Origin: Treponema sp. UBA3862
GTDB lineage: Bacteria > Spirochaetota > Spirochaetia > Treponematales > Treponemataceae
Reading direction: 5' to 3'
DNA length: 25,636 nucleotides
NCBI GenBank assembly: GCA_002392405.1
Contig: DGGY01000016.1
Coordinates: forward strand, 1-25,636
Shown here: positions 15,788-23,855 of the stretch, piece by piece
Layout of the letters: each line of letters begins with the position of its first letter
Position numbering within the stretch: position 1 is the first letter of the stretch
Notes under the pieces: generated by a model
What the model saw: the letters and a program-made list of their open reading frames with translations, nothing else
Database searches by the model: none
Told to the model about the DNA's origin: nothing
Translations under genes and position numbers: made by a program

Positions 15788-16607
15788 ACAGTTTTGAGAG
15801 CAGGTATGGTATTGCTTTTTCGAACTTTACCCCATACCAGTGATCATTTTTATCAGCTTCTGTTTTTTTAATTGATTCAACGACATAGTCAGCCCCGATT
15901 GCAGCTGCCTGTGTAACACTCTTACCCCGTAAAAGGGCGCCTGCAACAGCAGATGCAAAAACATCGCCGGTACCATGGCAGGAAACGGACTGTTTTTCTG
16001 CAAAGTAATAAACTGTTTCTGTCCCATTGTAGGTGGCGGTTCCGAGTTTATCTTCTTCAAAAGAGCAGCCTGTAAGAATTACATTTTTTGCTCCGAGTTT
16101 ATAAAGCCCTTTTAAAATTTTTTCAATTTTTCCCTGTGTCTGAACAGGATCATAAGGTATATCCAGAAGAAGACCTGCTTCTGTAAGATTCGGCATAATT
16201 ACATCAGCTCCGTTACAGAGTTTTCTTATTTCTTTTGGGAAATCACTGTCAAAGCCAGCATAGAGTTTTCCGTTATCTGCCATTACAGGGTCTACAATAC
16301 GAAGTGCTCCGGGGCGGGCTGTTTTTTTCATTATGTCGAGGATAACCGGTATCTGTGCTTTAGAGACATAGCCTGTGTAGAAAGCGTCAAAATCAATTTT
16401 TAACTCAAGCCATTTTTCTAAAATTACATTCATATCAGCTGTCAAATCATTGAATGTCCAGGACGGAAAGGCTGTGTGATTAGAAAGAACAGAACTTGGA
16501 AGAACTGAAGTTTCTATTCCGCAGGCAGAAATTACAGGCAGGGCTACTGTTAAAGAGCACTGACCAACACAGGAAATATCCTGAATCGTTAAAAGTCTTT
16601 TATCCAT
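15786..16607 (-). CDS. Pyridoxal/pyridoxamine kinase (PdxY/PdxK-type, ribokinase superfamily)
   Basis: This kinase phosphorylates pyridoxal, pyridoxine or pyridoxamine with ATP in vitamin B6 salvage. The 273-residue protein begins with the family hallmark TIQDISCVGQCSLTVALPVI, where Ser and Gly contact the B6 ring. It contains DPVMADNGKLY at 106-116 and the anion-hole/catalytic motif GTGD (212-215) with the base Asp215. MPNLTEAGLLL is the usual ATP-side block. GGAGAT lies before ATG 16607. It is transcribed away from a MocR/PdxR-type regulator that starts 157 bases away; in other bacteria such regulators control B6 genes, so control of this kinase is a reasonable inference. Function is secure; the preferred vitamer is not. 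Confidence 0.93.
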   Translation of the reverse strand: MDKRLLTIQDISCVGQCSLTVALPVISACGIETSVLPSSVLSNHTAFPSWTFNDLTADMNVILEKWLELKIDFDAFYTGYVSKAQIPVILDIMKKTARPGALRIVDPVMADNGKLYAGFDSDFPKEIRKLCNGADVIMPNLTEAGLLLDIPYDPVQTQGKIEKILKGLYKLGAKNVILTGCSFEEDKLGTATYNGTETVYYFAEKQSVSCHGTGDVFASAVAGALLRGKSVTQAAAIGADYVVESIKKTEADKNDHWYGVKFEKAIPYLLSKL

Positions 16608-16728
16608 TTTTGTATCTCCTTTTTAAATATAAAACCTGTGCCATCTGTGCTGATGTGAGCAGCGGACAGCGTGTAGTTTTGTTTTACTTGCGCGCTGATT
16701 TAAAATACATAAAATCTGATATTATTCA

Positions 16729-16757
16729 TATATTCAATTTTGAATATAATGTATAAT
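16729..16757 (+). promoter_or_regulatory. Promoter and candidate operator of the PdxR-like gene
   Basis: A perfect inverted repeat, TATATTCAA (16729-16737) / TTGAATATA (16740-16748), covers the -35 and spacer of a promoter with TATAAT at 16752-16757; a second TATAAT is at 16745-16750. The downstream hexamer ends 8 bases before the ATG and no Shine-Dalgarno sequence is present. The site also lies in the only spacer shared with the B6 kinase gene. Confidence 0.6.
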
Positions 16758-16764
16758 ACCAGAT

Positions 16765-18186
16765 ATGATTACAGTTTCTTTTGAAAACAGGGGAAAAACA
16801 GGGCTTGCAGACTGGATTTACAGGAATATAAAAAAACAGATTACCTGTGGAGAGCTGAAAGCAGATGAAAAAATTCCGTCAAAGCGTTCTTTAGCTGAAC
16901 ATCTTGGAGTAAGTGTTATTACGGTACAGAATGCTTATGCAAGGCTTATCTCTGAAGGCTATATTTATTCTGCAGAAAAGAAAGGCTTTTTTGTAACTGA
17001 AATTCCACTCCTTAAAGAAAAACAGTTTTTTGATGAGTTACCGCAGAAATCTGCTCAGAAATGCACGGACGCACCTTGTTTTCTTGCAGATTTTACAAGC
17101 AACATCACAAGCTTCGAAAAATTTCCTTTTTCAAAATGGGCACATACAATGCGCAGAGTTTTGAATTCAGGCGATGAAAAACTTCTGTCAGTCTGTCCTC
17201 AGAGCGGAGTACTTGAATTGAGGGAGGCAATTGCTGATTATCTTAAGCAGTTCAGGGAAATGAATGTAAATTCTTCCCGGATTGTAATCGGTTCAGGGAC
17301 AGAAAGTTTGTACCCTGTCATTTTGAATCTTCTCGGGAAAAATATCAGAATTGCTGTAGAAAACCCCGGTTATTCAAAGGCATCTAAGATATTTGAGCTG
17401 AACGGGGCACAGACTGTTCCTGTTGAACTGGACACTGACGGGATGAGGGCTGAGCTTCTTAAAAAAGCCGGGGTGAGTGCAGTACATATTTCGCCTGATC
17501 ATAATTTTCCGACAGGAATTGTAATGCCGGTCAAAAGGCGGCATGAAATACTTGAATGGGCCTCACAGTCTCCTGATAATTATATAATTGAAGATGATTA
17601 TGACAGTGAATTCAGATTTACAGGTCATCCTCTTCCTGCGCTGTATAGTCAGGATGTAAATGATAAAGTAATTTACATAAATACTTTTTCTAAAACCCTG
17701 ACCCCATCGCTCCGTATAAGCTATATGATTCTTCCCGAAAAGCTGCTCAAGGTGTTTTTTGAAAGACTGAATTTTTTGAGCTGTCCTGTGAACACGTTTG
17801 AACAGTATACCCTCGCTTCTTTTATACGTGACGGGGATTTTTCCAAACACATAATCAGAATGAAAAACTATTACCGTAATCTCAGAAACTTTTTTATTCA
17901 GAAAATTAATTCAAGCATTCTTAAAAATTACTGCACTGTTTTAGAAGAAGATGCGGGGCTTCATTTTCTTTTAAAAATGAAAACTTCCCTGTCACAGGAC
18001 AGCATAAAAAAAGCCATGTTAAAGCGTAATATAAAGATTTCTTCTTTAAGTGATTATTATTACACAGCTGCGCCTGAAACTTCTGATAATTTTTTTATTA
18101 TCAATTATTCAGGAATAAAGCGGGAGAGAATTGATGAGATAATTAAAGCTATGGAAGAGGTTTTGTCTGGAAAAGTCTGCAGTTAA
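16765..18186 (+). CDS. MocR/PdxR family transcriptional regulator (GntR winged helix fused to aminotransferase-like domain)
   Basis: The 473-residue protein has a GntR-type winged helix-turn-helix at about residues 11-78 (PSKRSLAEHLGVSVITVQNAYARLISEGYIY). A linker follows, then a fold-type-I aminotransferase-like domain from about 115 to the end. Lys310 in NTFSKTLTPSLR is the expected Schiff-base lysine for PLP, and IIEDDYDSEFRF contains the Asp that pairs with the pyridine nitrogen. MocR proteins sense PLP or a PLP adduct and usually act as activators or autoregulators. Its divergent neighbour is a B6 kinase and the next gene is a PLP enzyme, which supports a PdxR-like role. The promoter overlaps a perfect palindrome and the mRNA looks leaderless. 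Confidence 0.9.
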   Translation: MITVSFENRGKTGLADWIYRNIKKQITCGELKADEKIPSKRSLAEHLGVSVITVQNAYARLISEGYIYSAEKKGFFVTEIPLLKEKQFFDELPQKSAQKCTDAPCFLADFTSNITSFEKFPFSKWAHTMRRVLNSGDEKLLSVCPQSGVLELREAIADYLKQFREMNVNSSRIVIGSGTESLYPVILNLLGKNIRIAVENPGYSKASKIFELNGAQTVPVELDTDGMRAELLKKAGVSAVHISPDHNFPTGIVMPVKRRHEILEWASQSPDNYIIEDDYDSEFRFTGHPLPALYSQDVNDKVIYINTFSKTLTPSLRISYMILPEKLLKVFFERLNFLSCPVNTFEQYTLASFIRDGDFSKHIIRMKNYYRNLRNFFIQKINSSILKNYCTVLEEDAGLHFLLKMKTSLSQDSIKKAMLKRNIKISSLSDYYYTAAPETSDNFFIINYSGIKRERIDEIIKAMEEVLSGKVCS

Positions 18187-18237
18187 GGAAAATATTTATT
18201 GTTTTAATGGTTTAATGGTTGAGCAATTTAAGCATAT

Positions 18238-18294
18238 TTGTTACTGTTTATAGTAACAATAAAACAACAGGCGTTAAGAGCCTGGAATATGGAG
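18238..18294 (+). promoter_or_regulatory. trpB promoter region with palindrome over the -10 box
   Basis: TTGTTACT (18238-18245) and AGTAACAA (18252-18259) form a perfect inverted repeat around six bases. TATAGT at 18249-18254 is the best -10 and lies inside it, so a protein bound here would block transcription. The predicted leader contains a short CAGGC/GCCTG hairpin (18268-18284) before GGAG (18291-18294), which sets the start at 18301. Confidence 0.5.
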
Positions 18295-18300
18295 AAAAAG

Positions 18301-19683
18301 ATGTCAAACATCCCTTATAAAATCTATTTAAGTGAAGAAGAAATGCCTGAATACTGGTACAATGTCCGCGCTGACATGAAAAATAAGCCGGCTCCTTTAA
18401 TCAATCCGCAGACACATAAACCCTGTACTGCAGAGGAACTTGAACAGGTTTTCTGTAAGGAACTTGTTGCCCAGGAATTAAACGAGACTGACCGCAAGAT
18501 TCCGATTCCAAAGGAAATCCTTGATTTTTATAAGATGTACCGTCCGGCTCCTCTTACACGGGCTTACTGTCTTGAAAAAAAACTCGGTACACCTGCTAAA
18601 ATTTACTATAAGTTTGAAGGACAGAATACTTCCGGTTCGCATAAATTAAACTCAGCCATTGCCCAGGCTTATTATGCAAAAAAGCAGGGGCTTAAAGGCG
18701 TAACGACAGAAACTGGAGCAGGACAGTGGGGGACAGCAATGTCCATGGCCTGTGCTTATCTTGACCTTGAATGCCGCGTTTATCAGGTGCGCTGTTCCTA
18801 TGAGCAGAAGCCGCAGCGCCGCGAAGTAATCAGAACTTACGGTGGAACTGCAATTCCTTCTCCGAGTATGGAAACAGAAGTTGGCCGTAAAATCAATGCA
18901 GAGTTTCCGGGCTGTTCCGGCTCTCTCGGCTGTGCAATTTCTGAAGCAGTTGAATACGCAGTAACTCATGAAGGCTACCGTTATGTTTTAGGTTCAGTAT
19001 TAAACCAGGTACTTCTGCATCAGTCTATAATCGGTCTTGAGGCTCAGGCCGCAATGAAAAAATTCGGAATTGAACCGGATATCATCATAGGCTGTGCTGG
19101 CGGTGGTTCAAATTTAGGCGGTTTAATCAGTCCGTTCATGGGAGAAAAACTCCGCGGTGAAAAAGACTACAGGATTATTGCTGTTGAACCTGCAAGCTGT
19201 CCGAGCCTTACAAGAGGTGTTTATGCCTATGATTACTGTGATACAGGTAAAGTCTGTCCAATGCAGAAGATGTATACTTTAGGCTCACAGTTCATGCCGA
19301 GCCCTAACCATGCAGGAGGACTGCGCTATCACGGCATGAGTTCAATTTTAAGCCAGCTCTATCATGACGGATACATGGAAGCCCGCTCAGTTGAACAGAC
19401 AGAAGTATTTAAGGCTGCAGAGTTTTTCTGCCGTACAGAAGGTACACTCCCTGCCCCTGAAAGCAGTCACGCAATCAAGGCTGCAATTGATGAAGCCCTT
19501 AAATGTAAAGAAACAGGAGAAGAAAAGACAATTCTCTTTGGTCTTACAGGTACAGGTTACTTTGACATGAAGGCATACGAAGCTTTCAATAACGGCACGA
19601 TGAGTGATTATATTCCGACAGATGAAGATATCAGAAAAGCAGTTGACCTGATTCCGCGCTTTGAAGGAAATGATAATTTTTAG
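18301..19683 (+). CDS. Tryptophan synthase beta chain, TrpB2-type (PLP-dependent)
   Basis: TrpB joins indole to serine to give tryptophan using PLP. The 460-residue length, the long N-terminal region and motifs such as YYKFEGQNTSGSHKLNSA place it in the TrpB2 branch rather than the shorter TrpB1. Lys115 in SGSHKLN is the Schiff-base lysine. ETGAGQWG (137-144) is the substrate carboxylate loop with the catalytic Glu of TrpB, and GCAGGGSNLGG binds the PLP phosphate. I choose ATG 18301 because GGAG lies 6 bases upstream; ATG 18289 and TTG 18238 are weaker. No trpA is adjacent. TrpB2 proteins often act without TrpA, salvaging free indole, which is plausible in a gut or rumen habitat. Confidence 0.9.
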   Translation: MSNIPYKIYLSEEEMPEYWYNVRADMKNKPAPLINPQTHKPCTAEELEQVFCKELVAQELNETDRKIPIPKEILDFYKMYRPAPLTRAYCLEKKLGTPAKIYYKFEGQNTSGSHKLNSAIAQAYYAKKQGLKGVTTETGAGQWGTAMSMACAYLDLECRVYQVRCSYEQKPQRREVIRTYGGTAIPSPSMETEVGRKINAEFPGCSGSLGCAISEAVEYAVTHEGYRYVLGSVLNQVLLHQSIIGLEAQAAMKKFGIEPDIIIGCAGGGSNLGGLISPFMGEKLRGEKDYRIIAVEPASCPSLTRGVYAYDYCDTGKVCPMQKMYTLGSQFMPSPNHAGGLRYHGMSSILSQLYHDGYMEARSVEQTEVFKAAEFFCRTEGTLPAPESSHAIKAAIDEALKCKETGEEKTILFGLTGTGYFDMKAYEAFNNGTMSDYIPTDEDIRKAVDLIPRFEGNDNF

Positions 19684-19720
19684 GGCGTGATTCCGGCTGC
19701 TCCGGGTTTTGATAACATAG

Positions 19721-19843
19721 CTCGAAAAACTGTAGTTTTTCGAGGTTACTTTGAAAAAGCGATGTTCTAATTCGCGCTATTTAAGCGATTTAGAACTCGC
19801 AGCATTCTCGAAAAGTTGTAGAAAACAATTTTTTGAGAATGCA
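19721..19843. repeat. Array of three hairpins between trpB and the adenylate cyclase
   Basis: Three stems follow one another in this gene-free spacer. CTCGAAAAACT/AGTTTTTCGAG (19721-19744) is perfect with a 2-base loop. GCGA-T-GTTCTAA pairs with TTAGAACTCGC (about 19759-19800) with one bulge and an inner CGCT/AGCG stem. GCATTCTCGAAAAGTTGT pairs with ACAATTTTTTGAGAATGC (about 19802-19843) through 18 pairs including two G-U. The G-U pairs suggest RNA rather than DNA function. The element may be a dispersed repeat or a structured RNA; no protein is convincingly encoded. Confidence 0.6.
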
Positions 19844-19855
19844 GGGTACCCCTCA

Positions 19856-19903
19856 TTCAATAAAAAAGGTGCGTTTCATTTTGAACGCACCTTTTTTATT
19901 GAA
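19856..19903. terminator. Perfect 20-bp bidirectional terminator
   Basis: TTCAATAAAAAAGGTGCGTT (19856-19875) is exactly complementary to 19884-19903 around an 8-base loop. The GC-rich core is flanked by six A residues and six T residues, so it works as a rho-independent terminator for trpB on the plus strand and for the cyclase gene on the minus strand. Confidence 0.93.
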
Positions 19904-19930
19904 CTAAAGCCCTGCGCATCCGGCGCAAGT

Positions 19931-22900
19931 TTATTCCGTTGTCCAGGTCTTCATCAGACCCTTACCCTTGATTTCTGTTTCCTTCTGTTCTGTAAAGGTG
20001 AAAAGGTCTTTGACAATTTTATATGTACTTTCAGTAACGTGGATTTTGCCTGAGAAGCCTGTTTCCTGCATGCGGCAGGCTACGTTTACTGTGTCGCCCC
20101 ATACGTCGTAGATGAACTTTGATTTTCCGATGATACCGGCTACCAGGTTTCCTGTGTTAATGCCGATTCGCACCTGCAGCTGGAGTTTTGAAGTGCGGTT
20201 AAAGTCATAAACATCGTCGAGAATACCGCGGGCAAAGCGGACAAGACGGATAACGCTTTCATCATCTGCATTTTCATCAAGACCTGTTGCTGCCATGTAG
20301 CTGTCGCCGATTGTCTTGATTTTTTCTACGCCTTCTTTTTTTGCCCTTTCATCAAAGCGGCTTGTAAGGTCGTTTAAAAGTTTTACGACTTCTTCTGCTT
20401 CAAGAGAATCAGACATTTTTGTAAACCCAACGATGTCTGAGAAAAGAACTGAAGCGCGGTTGTATTTTTTAGCAATGGTTTTTCCAGGATTGTCTTTTAA
20501 TTCTGCGGCAATGTCTTCCGGAAGAATATTTAGGAGAAGGCTCTTAGTCTTCTCTTCCTCTGCAACAAGGTCTTTTGTCCTGTCCTGAACTGCCTGTTCC
20601 AGTTCTCTCTGGTAGCGCTTCATGCGGCGGAAACGGAGGTTGATGATATAGTAAATAATTCCGCCGGTTAAGCATAAGAGAAGTATCCAGAAAATGAAGG
20701 TTTCATAAAAATGCGGTTTTTTTACGATTTCTATTGCCTGAAGATTTTCACTTTCAACTCCGTCGCGGTTTGCTGCAATTACGCTGAAAGTGTAGTGCCC
20801 CGGACGAAGGTTTGTATAAGAAACTGAGCGCTTTGTTGACCATAAGGTATAATCGTCTTCAAAGCCCTGGAGCCTTGATTTAAACTGAGTCTGTTCTGAC
20901 GAAACAAAACTTAAACCGGTATATTTAAATTCGATACGTTTTGTGTCCGGATTGAGAATAATTTTTTCTCCCTTCCAGTCAAATTTTTCATTATCAATTG
21001 TGTATTCCTGAATTTTAATGAGCGGAGCGGTTTTGTTGGCACTGACATTCAGCGGATCGTAGATTGCAAAGCCGTCTATGAGGGTAAACCAGATGCGGCC
21101 CAGAGAGTCTTTCATTGATTTTGAGGTAGAAGTTACCCCGCCTGAAATAAGACCGTCTGACTGACCGAAGAATTTTGAATTGATTTTCTGGGAATGGTCA
21201 TGGGTGATGGCATCGATTTCGTCCATGGTTGCCGAGAATATACCTTTGTTGGAAGTCATCCATACTGTGCGTGTATAATCAGTTACGGCCTGGAAAACGC
21301 CGTCAGCGCCAAGTCCGTCTTTTGAATTATAATTCGTGATGGTTTCTTTATCTGTTGAAATCCTGATTCTGCTTAAACCTGTTCCTGTTGTAATCCAGTA
21401 GTCGCCCGGGGAAGGTTCATCAATTTTAAAAATTACGTTTCCAATTAAGCCTTCACCTGTAGTGTAAGTCTTTTCTATGCTGCCGTCGCGTAAAGTGAAA
21501 ATTCCGCCGCCGTCAGTACCGCACCAGATAAGGCCGTTTGAATCTTCATAAACTGCCATGATGTACTCATTTGAGATTCCGTCAGCTTTTGTTATGGTTT
21601 TGAGCCTTCCTGTAGCAGGATTGTAAATGCACAGACCTGTTGTTGTTCCAATGTAAATTAAGCCTGATTTTGATTTAATTCCCACGCGGACTTTGTTGCC
21701 GGTAAGCCCTTCTTTTTTTGTAAGGCTTTTTATGGTACCGTCCGGGCTGATAATCAGCTGTCCGAGTTTTTCATAGGTTGAAATCAAAAGAGTTCCGTCG
21801 CCGGCAACGGTTATGTCGCGTACACGGACATTTTTACAGAGGCGGGTTATTTCGTTTTCAATAAAAGTATTTTTCTGAAGACAGTAAACTCCGTCGTCTC
21901 CTGCAAGCCAGACAACTTTTCTTGCAGTGTCTTCTGCAATTGCATTGATTGTGGTTGCCATGGTTGTGGTTTTGAATTTGCTCTGACTTAAGCGTTCAAT
22001 TCCTCCGCGGTCAGTCGCAAACCAGATGTTGCCTTCCCGGTCTTCAGAGATTTTTGAAACTTTTTCGTCACTGAGCCCGTTCTTTGAGTTAAAATAAGAG
22101 TAGGTGCCGTCGTGAATGATTGTAACGCCGGTGTCGAGGGAGAACCACATGTTGCCTTTGCGGTCTTCATAAATTGAACTTACAGCAGTTCCTGCCTGAA
22201 GTCCGTGACCTACATTAAAAACAGTTTCTTCATCTTCGCTTACCTTTACTGCATAATATGGAGCAACGCCGTACCAGAAGTTTGATTTTTTGTCCTGTGT
22301 GATACAGGTGATGATTGAATTTTTAAAGTTTTTCAGGCCTTCGAATTTTTCAAAGTCCCTGTTCACATAAACATAGACGCAGTTTTCTTTTCGTGTTAAA
22401 ACCCAGATTCGTCCAGCGGTGTCGCAGTAAAGCGAGGTAACAAGAATATTAGTTTCGTTGAATTTTTCAAGACCAATAGGACGCTGTACGTCGCCGTTGA
22501 GGTCAATATAGGCAAGACCTGAGGCAGTTCCGACCCAGATTTTACCGTCTTTATCTTCTACAATTGCACGGATAGAGTTGTTTGGAAGTCCGTTTTCTGT
22601 GCTGTAGGCTGTAACAGAGCCGTCTTTTTTGATGCAGAAAAGTCCTTCGTCGTTAGAACCAGTCCAGATGTTTCCGAGTGAATCTTCAAAAACATTTCTG
22701 GCTGAAATAAAGCCGTATTTATCATCATAATTTTTGTTGTAAGTAACAAATTCAACACCGTCGAAGCGAACAAGACCGTCATAGGTTCCTATGTACATGT
22801 AGCCGGTTGAATCCTGAATCATGTCGGTGATTGTGTTGCCTGGAAGACCGTTTGCGGCAGTCCAGGTTCTGCTTACATATTCAGAGAGGAAGGTGTCTCT

Positions 22901-22984
22901 TGAAAATGAGGAATTGCTTGCTTTCTGGGCAAAGCAGGAAACTGCAGCGGCCAGAAGAATTGAAGAGATAAATGCTTTTTTCAT
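19931..22984 (-). CDS. Two-propeller sensor fused to class III adenylate cyclase
   Basis: The 1017-residue protein has a signal peptide (MKKAFISSILLAAAVSCFA), then about 14 blades of the two-component-regulator propeller type, each with a G-x-(I/M)W-x-G-like core (for example GNIWTGSNDEGL, GKIWVGTASGL, GLIWCGTDGGG). This is enough for two seven-bladed propellers. A Y_Y_Y domain follows at about 690-755 (LRPGHYTFSVIAANRDG), then one membrane helix near 763-784, a signalling helix to about 835, and a class III cyclase domain at 841-1017. Metal-binding Asp850 and Asp894, adenine-selecting Lys890 region and Asp960, and transition-state Asn967 and Arg971 are all present, so it should make cAMP. 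A periplasmic ligand, perhaps a glycan by analogy with Bacteroidetes sensors, would control it. AGGA lies upstream of the ATG at loose spacing. Confidence 0.92.
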   Translation of the reverse strand: MKKAFISSILLAAAVSCFAQKASNSSFSRDTFLSEYVSRTWTAANGLPGNTITDMIQDSTGYMYIGTYDGLVRFDGVEFVTYNKNYDDKYGFISARNVFEDSLGNIWTGSNDEGLFCIKKDGSVTAYSTENGLPNNSIRAIVEDKDGKIWVGTASGLAYIDLNGDVQRPIGLEKFNETNILVTSLYCDTAGRIWVLTRKENCVYVYVNRDFEKFEGLKNFKNSIITCITQDKKSNFWYGVAPYYAVKVSEDEETVFNVGHGLQAGTAVSSIYEDRKGNMWFSLDTGVTIIHDGTYSYFNSKNGLSDEKVSKISEDREGNIWFATDRGGIERLSQSKFKTTTMATTINAIAEDTARKVVWLAGDDGVYCLQKNTFIENEITRLCKNVRVRDITVAGDGTLLISTYEKLGQLIISPDGTIKSLTKKEGLTGNKVRVGIKSKSGLIYIGTTTGLCIYNPATGRLKTITKADGISNEYIMAVYEDSNGLIWCGTDGGGIFTLRDGSIEKTYTTGEGLIGNVIFKIDEPSPGDYWITTGTGLSRIRISTDKETITNYNSKDGLGADGVFQAVTDYTRTVWMTSNKGIFSATMDEIDAITHDHSQKINSKFFGQSDGLISGGVTSTSKSMKDSLGRIWFTLIDGFAIYDPLNVSANKTAPLIKIQEYTIDNEKFDWKGEKIILNPDTKRIEFKYTGLSFVSSEQTQFKSRLQGFEDDYTLWSTKRSVSYTNLRPGHYTFSVIAANRDGVESENLQAIEIVKKPHFYETFIFWILLLCLTGGIIYYIINLRFRRMKRYQRELEQAVQDRTKDLVAEEEKTKSLLLNILPEDIAAELKDNPGKTIAKKYNRASVLFSDIVGFTKMSDSLEAEEVVKLLNDLTSRFDERAKKEGVEKIKTIGDSYMAATGLDENADDESVIRLVRFARGILDDVYDFNRTSKLQLQVRIGINTGNLVAGIIGKSKFIYDVWGDTVNVACRMQETGFSGKIHVTESTYKIVKDLFTFTEQKETEIKGKGLMKTWTTE

Positions 22985-23023
22985 AATATTATTATTTTCC
23001 TATTAAAATACAGTTTTCGCAAG

Positions 23024-23058
23024 AAAAAAAACGACACACTGTCTGCTTTAGTGTGCCG
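23024..23058 (-). terminator. Rho-independent terminator after the ThyX-like gene
   Basis: On the minus strand CGGCACACT pairs with AGTGTGTCG over 9 bp with one G-U pair, followed by eight T residues. It separates the ThyX-like gene from the cyclase gene, so the two are independent transcripts. Confidence 0.85.
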
Positions 23059-23068
23059 CCGTCAGTTA

Positions 23069-23803
23069 TTATTTTGAAAGTTCAGAAAGGCGTTTTTTTA
23101 ATTCTGCGTTCTCTTCTGCAAGTTCTTCCATGCGTGTTTTCTGGAAAATCAGTTCTTCTGCATAAGGAAGTGTGCGAGCCCAGGCAATAAAGTTTTTGAG
23201 GGAAGGGTTATCTTCGCCTGACCATTCGTTTAATTTGTGGTGGCGGCGCTGTCCGTTAGAGCACATGCCAAGCAGGTTTTCGTAGTTCATTGTAACCGTT
23301 CTTTTCTGAAGCCAGCTTTCAGGTAAGATGCGGATAAGTTCTTTCCAGTATTTTTTTTCTTTTGTTTCGTTGAAGCGGCAGCGCAGGCTTTCCATTGTTT
23401 TTATAAGGCTGTCCCAGATTTTTTTTGCATCAGAAAAATCGGAGTTTCCTGTATCTGTGTTTTCAAAGTCGTCGTGTTCAAAGCAGTCAAAAGTGATCGG
23501 AGTGGAAGCGAGCTTGTGCATTTTGCTGGTTGAATTGGCAACGGTGCTTACCTTGTATGTGTCAAATTCACTCCACCAGTACATGGGGGCAGTGATGTCA
23601 ACGGATACAAAAATCTGACGCATGAATTTGCGGTGCTCGGAGCCGGCTTTGATGAGTGCCTGCATGAGTTTAAGGTCAGCGTCTCCAATTTTTGCATTGA
23701 TTCCGCTGTAAGAAGAGTCAGACTTGTCCCAGCTGTTTTTAGGATTTCGCATTCCGCGGATGGCGTGTTCAAAGCCCCAGACTTTTGTATTTTCAAAGTT
23801 CAT
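23069..23803 (-). CDS. Divergent ThyX-fold-like protein (flavin-dependent thymidylate synthase relative), function uncertain
   Basis: The 244-residue protein has no signal peptide. Residues 50-97 (LIKAGSEHRKFMRQIFVSV, then DITAPMYWWSEFDTYKVST and VANSTSKMHKL) line up, from memory, with the core of ThyX. That core has a helix ending KHG, an EH-x-x-F strand, an AP followed by RQW-x-RHR-x-x-S-x-NE-x-SGRY. Residues 158-194 (RILPESWLQKRTVTMNYENL, GMCSNGQRRHHKLNEW) resemble the later ThyX stretch with LP, N-x-R/N-x-L and an x-x-HAQWEI block. The RHR signature is replaced by D-T-Y-K, so normal thymidylate synthesis is doubtful. Residues 221-244 form a short charged coiled coil. Proteins of this look occur in Firmicutes and phages; true function is unknown. 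TGGAG precedes the ATG. Confidence 0.5.
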   Translation of the reverse strand: MNFENTKVWGFEHAIRGMRNPKNSWDKSDSSYSGINAKIGDADLKLMQALIKAGSEHRKFMRQIFVSVDITAPMYWWSEFDTYKVSTVANSTSKMHKLASTPITFDCFEHDDFENTDTGNSDFSDAKKIWDSLIKTMESLRCRFNETKEKKYWKELIRILPESWLQKRTVTMNYENLLGMCSNGQRRHHKLNEWSGEDNPSLKNFIAWARTLPYAEELIFQKTRMEELAEENAELKKRLSELSK

Positions 23804-23824
23804 TTATAGTCTCCAGAAAAATAT

Positions 23825-23855
23825 GCTGCCGTGAGATGACTATGGCAGCGTTTTT
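23825..23855. terminator. Hairpin with flanking T tracts upstream of the ThyX-like gene
   Basis: GCTGCC (23825-23830) pairs with GGCAGC (23844-23849) around a 13-base loop. On the minus strand ATATTTTTC follows, which could end the toxin-antitoxin transcript; on the plus strand GTTTTTATT follows. The stem is short, so activity is uncertain. The rest of the 160-base spacer shows no gene. Confidence 0.45.

Noticed and set aside
18238..18300. Upstream TTG and ATG (18289) starts extending trpB
   Set aside because: The TTG lies in the promoter palindrome, and only ATG 18301 has a well-spaced GGAG.
19751..20053. 100-codon plus-strand frame starting in the hairpin array
   Set aside because: It runs through two stems, the bidirectional terminator and the antisense of the cyclase C-terminus; composition is not protein-like and it starts inside a structured spacer.
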